Shown one piece after another: positions 1 to 5,747 of a stretch of 5,747 nucleotides of DNA. The notes below the pieces were generated by a model. That model was not told the DNA's origin. It worked only from the letters and a program-made list of their open reading frames with translations, and ran no database searches. How positions within the stretch are numbered: position 1 is the first letter of the stretch; each line of letters opens with the position of its first letter. The position numbers were made by a program, and so were the translations under genes. This DNA is from an uncultured bacterium (lineage in GTDB: Bacteria > Planctomycetota > Planctomycetia > Pirellulales > UBA1268): positions 1-5,747 of the forward strand of contig CALGAS010000237.1 in the NCBI GenBank assembly GCA_937959175.1, in the 5' to 3' direction.

Positions 1-21
1 CCACCACCCCGCCCAATCCGC

Positions 22-55
22 GTGCACCACCAAACAACCCCTGGTGGCTTTGCAC
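22..55. terminator. bulged hairpin past the glycerate kinase stop, possible terminator
   Basis: Two consecutive stems can form. GTGCA at 22-26 pairs with TGCAC at 51-55, and CCACCA at 27-32 pairs with TGGTGG at 42-47. This leaves a 9-base loop (33-41) and a 3-base bulge (48-50), giving 11 base pairs in all. It lies 65 bases beyond the stop codon of the leftward glycerate kinase gene, where a transcript end would be expected. No run of U follows on either strand, so it is not a textbook intrinsic terminator. It could also be the 3' end signal of a gene lying to the left of the window. The rest of bases 1-119 shows no gene I can support. Confidence 0.3.
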
Positions 56-119
56 ACTCCCCGGGGGGACTGCGGGTCGTTGGGCCATCCCGCTCCGGAT
101 TGTCACCCTGCAACTCGCG

Positions 120-1553
120 CTACGGCCGTGCCAGCACCAGCCGCAGGTCGGCGACGTTGGTGCCCGTAGGCCCGGTGATCAGCAGGCCGCCGCATGCCTC
201 GAGCAACGACCCGGCATCGCAGCGGGCCGCGGCTGCTGCCGGATCGAGATGCTGCTCGCTCGCTGAGGCCGCGACCGCCGCGTCGATCATGCCGCCGGCC
301 GCGTCGGTCGGGCCGTCTTCACCATCGGTCCCGATGCTTGCCACGAGCAACCCGGCCGGCCACGCGGAACTCGTGGCAGCGAGTTCGGCCAGGGCGGCGA
401 TCGCTGTCTGCTGGTTGCGACCGCCGCGGCCGTGGTCAGCCGGCAGCTGCACGACCGCCTCGCCCCCTTCGACATAGGCCCGCGGCCGGCCGTCGGCAGC
501 CGTCGCCGCAACAAGCTCCAGGCCCTTGCGGGCCAGCCGTCTGCCGACCTCGTCGGCCGTCTCCCGACAGGCAGCGTTCGCCTGGCTCGTCGATACGGCA
601 TACCCGAGCGCAACGGCTGCCGTCGCCGCCGCGTCGACCCCCGTGGCATTGCCGCCAAGCAGGACATGATCGACTCGGCAGCCGGCCGGCGTCGTCCAGG
701 AGCCGGTCGGGGCCGGAGATCCGGCAGCGCTCGACGCCGGCCGCCGTTCGGTGTCGTCGCCGTCCGCATCGCGCTGCAAGGCCGCCACGAGATTCGGTGC
801 CGCCCCGGTAGCGATCGCCCCGAAGCGGCTGAGCACCTCGAGGGCGGCGGTGGCCGTGCCGGCAGCCGGCAGGCAGGGGCCCGCTGCGATGAACTCCAGC
901 GGATCACCGATCACGTCGGAGAGCACGAGTACCAACAGACGGCCTGCCCGGCAGGCCCGGGCCAGTCCGCCCCCCTTCAGCTCGCTGCCAGCCTGCCGGA
1001 CGAGATTGAGTTCGGTGATGCCCGCGCCGGCCGCCGAGAGATACCGGGCCACCGCGGTCATGTCATCCAGCGGCACCATGGCCCGTGGCAGCTCGAGGGA
1101 CGCCGAACCGCCGCCGGTAACCACCGCCACGGCCAGGTCCGACGCGGCGAGGCTGCCGACGATCGACAGCATCTCTCCGGTCGCGGCGACCGCCGCCGGC
1201 GTGGGGAGGTTGACGGCCGCCGGCCGGGTCTCGCGGACTTCCACGCCAGGCACCTGCCGCCCGCAGCCCTCCGGCACGCTGACGAGGCCCCTGATCCGGC
1301 CCGCATCGACACCGGCCCTGGTCAGCATCGTGACGACGCCTGCCGCCAGGCCGGCGGCAGCCTTGCCGCCGCCGATCACCGCGATCCTGCCGCCGGCGGG
1401 AATCGCAAGGGCCGGATCGAACTGGTGACCATCGATGACCAGGTAGCCGGCGGTCGCAGCCAACCGCCGGGCCACCAGCGGCTCCGGCATGACCGCCTCG
1501 AGTGCCGCGGTTTGGATCGCCTGGGCGTCATGCCGCAGCCGGGCTGTGTCCAT
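120..1553 (-). CDS. glycerate 2-kinase, GckA/TtuD type (MOFRL family)
   Basis: Cytoplasmic kinase of 477 residues, predicted to convert D-glycerate and ATP to 2-phosphoglycerate, which enters lower glycolysis. The family landmarks appear in order: IGGGKAAAG (60-68), whose K64 matches the conserved lysine of the family; TGGGSASLELP (146-156); ELKGGGLARA (191-200); the segment LSDVIGDPLEFIAAGP (211-226); the C-terminal MOFRL part with HGRGGRNQ (374-381, R379 the expected catalytic arginine); GTDGEDGPTDAAGG (408-421); and TGPTGTNV (460-467). Length is slightly above the usual 420-460, mainly from an Ala/Pro/Ser-rich insert at about 262-292. The usual KGGRLA is KGGGLA here, so one arginine is lost. 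The ATG lies 3 bases after the TAA of the upstream gene, so the two are probably cotranscribed and translationally coupled. No Shine-Dalgarno sequence is visible. Family assignment is firm; the exact substrate is inferred from the family. Confidence 0.92.
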   Translation of the reverse strand: MDTARLRHDAQAIQTAALEAVMPEPLVARRLAATAGYLVIDGHQFDPALAIPAGGRIAVIGGGKAAAGLAAGVVTMLTRAGVDAGRIRGLVSVPEGCGRQVPGVEVRETRPAAVNLPTPAAVAATGEMLSIVGSLAASDLAVAVVTGGGSASLELPRAMVPLDDMTAVARYLSAAGAGITELNLVRQAGSELKGGGLARACRAGRLLVLVLSDVIGDPLEFIAAGPCLPAAGTATAALEVLSRFGAIATGAAPNLVAALQRDADGDDTERRPASSAAGSPAPTGSWTTPAGCRVDHVLLGGNATGVDAAATAAVALGYAVSTSQANAACRETADEVGRRLARKGLELVAATAADGRPRAYVEGGEAVVQLPADHGRGGRNQQTAIAALAELAATSSAWPAGLLVASIGTDGEDGPTDAAGGMIDAAVAASASEQHLDPAAAAARCDAGSLLEACGGLLITGPTGTNVADLRLVLARP

Positions 1554-1556
1554 GCG

Positions 1557-2411
1557 TTACTCGGCAGGGAGGACGGGAAAGTTCTTGGGATCGAACCGGG
1601 AGAGGTCGATGCCGCCACGGCCCTCCTCCTCGAGCAGCTTGACCCGCATCTCGAGCCTCTCGATCCGGCGGGCGAGCAAGGCGGGTGACTCCTGCGACGG
1701 CGCCGCCGGCTTGACGCGGGGCACCGCCGGATAGCCGAGTTGACGCTGGAGGGCCGCGAAAAAGAAGAGCGGATCCTTGCCGCGGTTGGCCCGGGCGATG
1801 CGGCCCTCCTTGTCGCCGAAAAGAATCGGCCGATCGGGCGTGGGCTCAGGCCGGCCGGCGAGGAGGGCGTCTCTTTTCTCGAGCCGCCAATACTCGGGGC
1901 TGCGAACAAACACCAGGTCAGCCAGATCGATCAGGCCCACCTGTCTACCCACCGTCTGAATCCACTCCCGCCAGTGCTGATCGAAGATGTCGTCGTCGGC
2001 GACCGCGGCCAGCCCGTGGGCGTAGTCGAGCCGGTTTCGGGACAGGCACTCGAAGCGATAGAAGAAGAGCCCCTGGGGCGTCGCTCCCTCGGCCCGGTAG
2101 GTCGCCTCCCGCTCGAGCATCGCCAGGGCGGTGCGGATGTCGAAGCGGCCGCCTTCCTGCTCGGCTGTCGCCATCACGAAGGTCTGAAAGGCGGTGAAGT
2201 AGTGGGGCAGCCGGGCCAGGGCGGTCGAGAGGGTGCCGACGAGCTTCAGTTCCCCGACGAGGTAGCCGATCGCCAGCGGCAGCTTGGAGGTGGCCAAGAC
2301 CTCCTCGCCGATCGCGGCGAGCGCCTCCTGGGCGGCGATGCCCGCGGCGACCCGCTCCCCGAACGATCGGAAGAGATAGGCCTGTTCGATGTATTCCTCG
2401 CGGTCGAGCAT
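1557..2411 (-). CDS. conserved hypothetical protein, MLDREEY type, with C-terminal coiled coil
   Basis: I cannot assign a function. The 284-residue product is soluble, with no signal peptide or membrane segment. Residues 1-150 look mainly helical, beginning MLDREEYIEQAYLFRSFGER and including an aromatic stretch RLPHYFTAFQTFVM (67-80). A second conserved-looking block holds RPILFGDKEGRIAR (194-207) and DPLFFFAALQRQLGYP (213-228). A Pro-rich hinge (about 229-243) precedes a short coiled coil (ALLARRIERLEMRVKLLEEE, 244-263). The end is Gly/Asp/Pro-rich. I recall similar proteins starting MLDREEY in planctomycete genomes, which supports the ATG at 2411; the open frame continues upstream, but that extension is low-complexity and overlaps the ribBA promoter and the 5' end of ribBA. 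The gene is divergent from ribBA and 3 bases from the glycerate kinase gene. It could be a structural or scaffold protein, but nothing seen proves it. Confidence 0.85.
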   Translation of the reverse strand: MLDREEYIEQAYLFRSFGERVAAGIAAQEALAAIGEEVLATSKLPLAIGYLVGELKLVGTLSTALARLPHYFTAFQTFVMATAEQEGGRFDIRTALAMLEREATYRAEGATPQGLFFYRFECLSRNRLDYAHGLAAVADDDIFDQHWREWIQTVGRQVGLIDLADLVFVRSPEYWRLEKRDALLAGRPEPTPDRPILFGDKEGRIARANRGKDPLFFFAALQRQLGYPAVPRVKPAAPSQESPALLARRIERLEMRVKLLEEEGRGGIDLSRFDPKNFPVLPAE

Positions 2412-2474
2412 CGGTGGCCTGGGAAAAAAGGCACGGCGGCCGGCGGCTCCGGTCGGCGGCCCCGCGTTCCATCG

Positions 2475-2480
2475 TATAAT
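2475..2480 (+). promoter_or_regulatory. -10 box (TATAAT) for ribBA
   Basis: A perfect TATAAT stands out in very GC-rich surroundings, in the divergent intergenic region and 64 bases before the ribBA ATG. A start of transcription near 2487 would give a leader of about 58 bases. No recognisable TTGACA-like -35 lies at the expected distance (2452-2457 reads GTCGGC), and there is no TG extension. The opposite strand carries TATACG at 2478-2473, a weaker -10 candidate for the leftward pair, so the same site could serve both directions. Confidence 0.5.
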
Positions 2481-2504
2481 CCTCCGTGGAGGTCGGATAT
2501 CCGA
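2481..2504. promoter_or_regulatory. two abutting inverted repeats, candidate operator
   Basis: Directly after the TATAAT box come CCTCC-GT-GGAGG (2481-2492), with 5-base arms and a 2-base spacer, and then TCGGATATCCGA (2493-2504), a perfect 12-base palindrome. Together they would cover about -6 to +18 relative to the inferred transcription start, a usual place for a repressor site. The short leader lacks the conserved blocks of the FMN riboswitch, so control by a DNA-binding protein is a reasonable alternative. This is inference from symmetry only. Confidence 0.35.
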
Positions 2505-2544
2505 TCTCTGCCCTCCTTGCGATCCCCACCCCCTCGCCCGGCCC

Positions 2545-3750
2545 ATGTCCAACCGTTTTTCAAGCATCGACGCCGCCGTTGCGGCCATCGGGCGGGGTGA
2601 GATCGTGATCGTGGTCGATGCGGCCGACCGGGAGAACGAAGGGGACTTCATCTGCGCCGCCGACGCCGCCGACGCGGCGGCAGTCAACTTCATGATCTCC
2701 CGCGGCAGGGGGCAGGTTTGCATGTCGATCCTGCCCGACGTCGCCCAGCGGCTCGAGCTGCCGTTGATGTGCGAGGCCAACTCGACCCCGCTGGGCACGG
2801 CCTTCACCGTGCCGGTCGATCACGTCTCGGCCCGCACCGGGATCACGGCCAGCGAGCGGGCTGCCGCGATCGCCGCGATCCTCGACCCGGCCAGTCAGCC
2901 GACCGATTTCGTCCGGCCCGGCCACCTCTTTCCGCTGGTCGCCAAGGAAGGGGGCGTGCTCCGGCGGGCCGGCCACACCGAGGCGGCCGTCGATCTGGCG
3001 CGGATGGCCGGCCGGACCCCCGCGGGCCTGCTCTGCGAGATTCTCGACGAGGAAGGCAACCGGGCCGATCGCGACACTCTTGTCGCCCTGGCCCAGGAGC
3101 ATGGCCTGGAGATCATCTCGATCGAAGAGCTGATCCGCCACCGGCGGGCCCGCGAAAAGCTCGTCGACCGGATTGCCGAAGCCAAGCTGCCAACGAAGTA
3201 CGGCCAGTTCCGAGTGATCGCCTACGACGTCAAGTTTGAAAGCCAGCAGCCGATCGTGCTGGTGATGGGCGATCCGGCCGCGGTGGCCGCGCCACTGGTT
3301 CGCCTCCATTCCTCCTGCTTTACCGGCGACCTCCTCGACAGCCTGCGGTGCGACTGCGGCGACCAGCTCCATATGGCCCTCGACATGATCAGCCGGGAGG
3401 GGACCGGCGTGCTCGTCTACCTGCCCCAGGAGGGCCGCGGAATCGGGCTGGTGGAAAAGATCCGGGCCTACGCCCTTCAGGATCAGGGACTCGACACCGT
3501 CGAGGCCAACCTGGCGCTCGGTTTCAAGGCCGATGCCCGCGACTACGGCATCGGCATTCAGTTACTGAAGGACCTGGGGCTCCGGCAGGTTCGCCTGCTC
3601 ACCAACAACCCCAAGAAGACCGACGCCTTCATCTACGGCGGCTTCGATCTGGAGGTGGTCGACCAGGTGCCGATCCTCCCGCCAGTCAACGAACACAACG
3701 AGAAATACCTGGCCACCAAGCGGGAGAAGATGGGACACCGCTTCCCCTGA
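2545..3750 (+). CDS. ribBA: RibBA: 3,4-dihydroxy-2-butanone 4-phosphate synthase / GTP cyclohydrolase II
   Basis: Cytoplasmic bifunctional enzyme of 401 residues, the normal length for RibBA. The N-terminal RibB half (1 to about 205) makes 3,4-dihydroxy-2-butanone 4-phosphate from ribulose 5-phosphate; the C-terminal RibA half (about 210-401) opens GTP in the first committed step of riboflavin synthesis. RibB shows the acidic loop D25..D28-RENEGD (29-34), GRGQVC (54-59), RPGHLFPL and AGHTEAAVDL with metal ligand H144, and C164-E165. RibA shows zinc ligands C258, C269 and C271, QEGRGIGL (295-302), Y309, the catalytic pair D330/R332 and TNNPKK (353-358), and ends in KMGHRFP as the family does. 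Less usual are R53 where the family has His, AA for the usual DE at 26-27, S257 for the Glu before the first zinc Cys, and P294 before QEGRG. ATG 2545 is chosen because homology starts there; no Shine-Dalgarno sequence is seen. Confidence 0.97.
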   Translation: MSNRFSSIDAAVAAIGRGEIVIVVDAADRENEGDFICAADAADAAAVNFMISRGRGQVCMSILPDVAQRLELPLMCEANSTPLGTAFTVPVDHVSARTGITASERAAAIAAILDPASQPTDFVRPGHLFPLVAKEGGVLRRAGHTEAAVDLARMAGRTPAGLLCEILDEEGNRADRDTLVALAQEHGLEIISIEELIRHRRAREKLVDRIAEAKLPTKYGQFRVIAYDVKFESQQPIVLVMGDPAAVAAPLVRLHSSCFTGDLLDSLRCDCGDQLHMALDMISREGTGVLVYLPQEGRGIGLVEKIRAYALQDQGLDTVEANLALGFKADARDYGIGIQLLKDLGLRQVRLLTNNPKKTDAFIYGGFDLEVVDQVPILPPVNEHNEKYLATKREKMGHRFP

Positions 3751-3770
3751 GGGCCAGACGCCTCAGGGAA
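3742..3770 (+). terminator. hairpin overlapping the ribBA stop codon, possible terminator or attenuator
   Basis: CCCTGAGG (3745-3752) pairs perfectly with CCTCAGGG (3761-3768) around an 8-base loop (3753-3760). With C3744 bulged out, TT at 3742-3743 pairs with AA at 3769-3770. The stem contains the ribBA TGA. It is followed by TAATCGGCCC rather than a T run, so intrinsic termination would be weak at best. It could instead act as an RNA processing or stability element between ribBA and the downstream gene. Confidence 0.35.
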
Positions 3771-3804
3771 TAATCGGCCCTCGACCTTCCGATCTGTGTT
3801 TTCG

Positions 3805-5747
3805 ATGCTCGCCTTTCCAATCCTTCGCGCCCGCATCGGCCTCGCCAGCGGCCTGGCAATCCTGGCTGCTCTCCTGGCAACCAGCATGGAACCCTGCCTG
3901 GCTGGTCAAGAAAGTTATCCACTTGGCGACCTTGGCGGCCGAGCGGCCCTGGCGGATAACCAGCTGCAGATCACCTCGCTGCTTCCCAGCCAGCCTGGCG
4001 ATGCCGCCGGGCTGCAGGTTGGCGACGTGATCACGGGCATCGCCGGAATGCCCTTCACGACGGGGTATCTGATGCCGCTGCGACAGCTCGGCACGGCCCT
4101 CGACGACGCCCAGGGCCGGGACGGCGGCCTACGACTGGCAATCCTCCGAGGCGGCCGCCCGCAGGAAATCATGGTGCGACTGCCACGGACCGGTCGCTTC
4201 TCGCCCACCTACCCCTTTGCCTGCCCGAAGTCGGAGCGGATCTACCAGCACGCCTGCGGGATCCTGGCGTCTGAACTCCAAGACGGCAGTCTCCAAGGCG
4301 GCGACCTGACCACGGCCATCGCGGTGATGGGCCTGATGGGAGACCGCACCGGCCGCGGTCTCGAGGTGGCCCGACCGGTCGTGATGCGGCTGGCTCGCGA
4401 CTACGCCGCCGGTCCCAGCCAGCGAAGCGTCTGGGTGCTCTCCTACGTCGGTGTGATGCTCTGCGAGTATCAGATGGCCGCCCCCGATCCGACCGTCGCG
4501 GCGGCCATCCGTCGGATCGCCGAGGTGCTGGTGGCCGGGGTGCCCAATCACGGCCGCTACGGCCACCACGTGACCGCCGATCCCGAGGATCTTCCCTACG
4601 GCGGCCAGGGTCTCAACGCCACGACGACGGCGGTGCTCTGGTTCTTCGCCTCCGCGGCCCGCGCCGGTCTGGATCCCAGCGCCCTCGAGCCGGCCTTCTC
4701 GCGATCCCTCGACCGGATTCGCAAGGAGACCAACGCCAACGGTGGGGTTGGCTACGCCTGGGCCGGCGATCATCAGTCACCGATGCGGTCGGGGCAGATG
4801 GCCTTGGCCTGCAACCACATCGTGCAGACTCCCGCCTGGCTGGCGAACGATCCGCAGGGGTTGAGGAAGTACCACGCTTCGGTGGCCACCTGGCCGACCC
4901 GACATGCCGATCACCTGCTCGAGGCTCATGCCGTCAGTTCCATGGGGCTGACGGCGAGCACCGCCGGGCTAGCGGCAGCCGACCGCGGTGCCTACCAGGC
5001 GCTCATGCAGCAGTGGCGGTGGTACTTCGCCCTCTCCTGGCAGCCATCAGCCACCGGCAGCGATCACGAACTCGCTTACGTCGGCGGGCCAAACAACACC
5101 GGCGGCGACTACTACCTCAACGGCCACCGCGACCTCACCAACGACGGCTTCAACAGCATCATGACCGCGACGGTGGCCTTCATCCTGGCCGCCTCCCAGG
5201 AGCGGCTTTCGTTTTACGGCGGGCTGCCGGGGGTTCCAGGACTTTCATCAGCTGTCTTGGTGCAGTCGCCGGCCCTGCGGCAGGCGACGATCGCCCTGCG
5301 GCAGGGGCGGTACGGCCAGGCCTGGCGGCTGGCCGCCAGGGTGGCAGGTGTTTCCCCGAAGCAGCCACCGGCGGGCGACGAGTCAGGCTCCGACACCGAC
5401 GACCCGTTGCCCAGTCTCGAGACTGCCAGCCCGCCCGATGAACCCGCCGCCCCGACCAGCGAGCCGATGCCGCCGCCCGCTCCGGCGGGTCCGCTCTCGC
5501 TCGATGAGGCGCTGGCGGGCTTTGACGACTCGATCCTCGAGGGCGAGCCGGCCGGCCCGATGATCGACGAGGTCAGCCCGCCGTCGGCGGCCCTGGGCCT
5601 CGATGAGAGTCTGAAGCCGCCGGGTGAGCCGGAGGAAGCAGCCGCCACGCCCGTTGCCCCGGCCGATGCGGTCGCCTCGGTCGGCCGGGCCTTCTTGGCC
5701 CACGTCGAGACGCAGTATCTGACACCCGGCCTCGACCGCCTCCGGCG
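3805..5747 (+). CDS. exported PDZ and DUF6288-like toroid protein, 3' end cut off by the window
   Basis: The reading frame runs without a stop from ATG 3805 to the window edge (647 codons seen). A signal peptide covers about 1-34: arginines at 8 and 10, a hydrophobic stretch 11-27, and probable cleavage near LAG-Q (34/35). A PDZ-like domain follows at about 50-127, with GDAAGLQVGDVITGIAG at 65-81. After a CPKSERI segment (140-146) comes a helical domain (about 145-475) resembling the terpene cyclase/prenyltransferase alpha/alpha toroid, with YGGQGLNATTTAVLWF (265-280), GGVGYAW (313-319) and GGDYYLNGH (433-441). This order matches my memory of DUF6288 proteins, whose function is unknown. A segment at about 495-513 (ALRQGRYGQAW) is TPR-like. 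Residues about 518-622 are acidic and Pro/Ala-rich and probably disordered, before a possible further domain. GTG 3796 is an alternative start 3 codons upstream. No Shine-Dalgarno sequence is seen. The protein probably acts in the periplasm or outside the cell. Confidence 0.85.
   Translation, partial: MLAFPILRARIGLASGLAILAALLATSMEPCLAGQESYPLGDLGGRAALADNQLQITSLLPSQPGDAAGLQVGDVITGIAGMPFTTGYLMPLRQLGTALDDAQGRDGGLRLAILRGGRPQEIMVRLPRTGRFSPTYPFACPKSERIYQHACGILASELQDGSLQGGDLTTAIAVMGLMGDRTGRGLEVARPVVMRLARDYAAGPSQRSVWVLSYVGVMLCEYQMAAPDPTVAAAIRRIAEVLVAGVPNHGRYGHHVTADPEDLPYGGQGLNATTTAVLWFFASAARAGLDPSALEPAFSRSLDRIRKETNANGGVGYAWAGDHQSPMRSGQMALACNHIVQTPAWLANDPQGLRKYHASVATWPTRHADHLLEAHAVSSMGLTASTAGLAAADRGAYQALMQQWRWYFALSWQPSATGSDHELAYVGGPNNTGGDYYLNGHRDLTNDGFNSIMTATVAFILAASQERLSFYGGLPGVPGLSSAVLVQSPALRQATIALRQGRYGQAWRLAARVAGVSPKQPPAGDESGSDTDDPLPSLETASPPDEPAAPTSEPMPPPAPAGPLSLDEALAGFDDSILEGEPAGPMIDEVSPPSAALGLDESLKPPGEPEEAAATPVAPADAVASVGRAFLAHVETQYLTPGLDRLR
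5272..5305 (+). repeat. 13-base direct repeat, 21-base period
   Basis: GCCCTGCGGCAGG occurs at 5272-5284 and again at 5293-5305. The 21-base period is seven codons, so the repeat encodes ALRQ twice in ALRQATIALRQGRY inside the exported protein. It looks like a small internal duplication or a helical heptad, not a mobile or regulatory repeat. Confidence 0.6.

Noticed and set aside
432..1688. Long open frame (418 codons) on the plus strand opposite the glycerate kinase gene
   Set aside because: It is an antisense shadow typical of GC-rich DNA. Its translation is Arg/Gly/Pro-rich with no recognisable domain, while the opposite strand carries clear kinase motifs.
2412..2544. FMN riboswitch ahead of ribBA
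   Set aside because: The conserved blocks of the FMN element are not present in the 133 bases, and the inferred leader of about 58 bases is too short for it.
1740..2600. Plus-strand open frame of 286 codons opposite the hypothetical gene
   Set aside because: Low-complexity translation rich in Gly, Arg and Glu, which runs into the ribBA 5' end in another frame. The minus-strand protein has balanced composition and aromatic motifs.
2560..3372. Minus-strand open frame of 270 codons inside ribBA
   Set aside because: It lies wholly opposite the well-conserved ribBA coding sequence and has no recognisable domain.
3748..3804. Stop-codon readthrough or selenocysteine at the ribBA TGA
   Set aside because: The protein already ends at the family's usual C-terminus (KMGH plus a few residues), and the extension would join a cytoplasmic enzyme to a signal peptide, so the TGA is a true stop.
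3895..3899. Lipoprotein signal around the Cys at residue 31 of the exported protein
   Set aside because: The residues before the cysteine (SMEPC) do not fit a lipobox, so ordinary signal peptidase cleavage after LAG is more likely.
4129..4773. Minus-strand open frame of 214 codons opposite the exported protein
   Set aside because: The plus-strand frame through it is continuous, with PDZ and toroid motifs. The antisense translation is Gly/His/Arg-rich and featureless.

Overview
The window is GC-rich chromosomal DNA (roughly two-thirds GC by eye). It probably comes from a planctomycete. That assignment is an inference from recollection of families: a secreted PDZ plus alpha/alpha-toroid protein resembling DUF6288, and an orphan protein beginning MLDREEYIEQAY, both of a kind I associate with Planctomycetota. 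The near absence of Shine-Dalgarno sequences before the chosen starts also fits. No tRNA, rRNA, CRISPR array, insertion sequence or phage gene is visible.

Layout: four protein genes form two divergent pairs around a 133-base intergenic region (2412-2544). Leftward, a 284-residue protein of unknown function (2411 to 1557) is followed after only 3 bases by a glycerate 2-kinase of the GckA/TtuD (MOFRL) family (1553 to 120). Rightward, a bifunctional riboflavin enzyme RibBA (2545-3750) is followed after 54 bases by a large exported protein (3805 to beyond 5747). The exported protein has a signal peptide, a PDZ domain, a DUF6288-like toroid domain and a long acidic, proline-rich tail, and the window edge cuts it off.

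Regulatory DNA: the divergent region holds a perfect TATAAT box facing ribBA, followed at once by two abutting inverted repeats. These could be an operator. No FMN riboswitch is recognisable. A hairpin overlaps the ribBA stop codon, and another bulged hairpin lies just past the end of the glycerate kinase gene at the left edge.

Function: RibBA supplies both early precursors of riboflavin. Glycerate 2-kinase feeds glycerate into lower glycolysis. The other two proteins have no known biochemical role, and nothing in the sequence ties the four into one pathway. I see ordinary housekeeping and lineage-specific genes rather than a new multi-gene system. The most unusual item is the PDZ-toroid exported protein.
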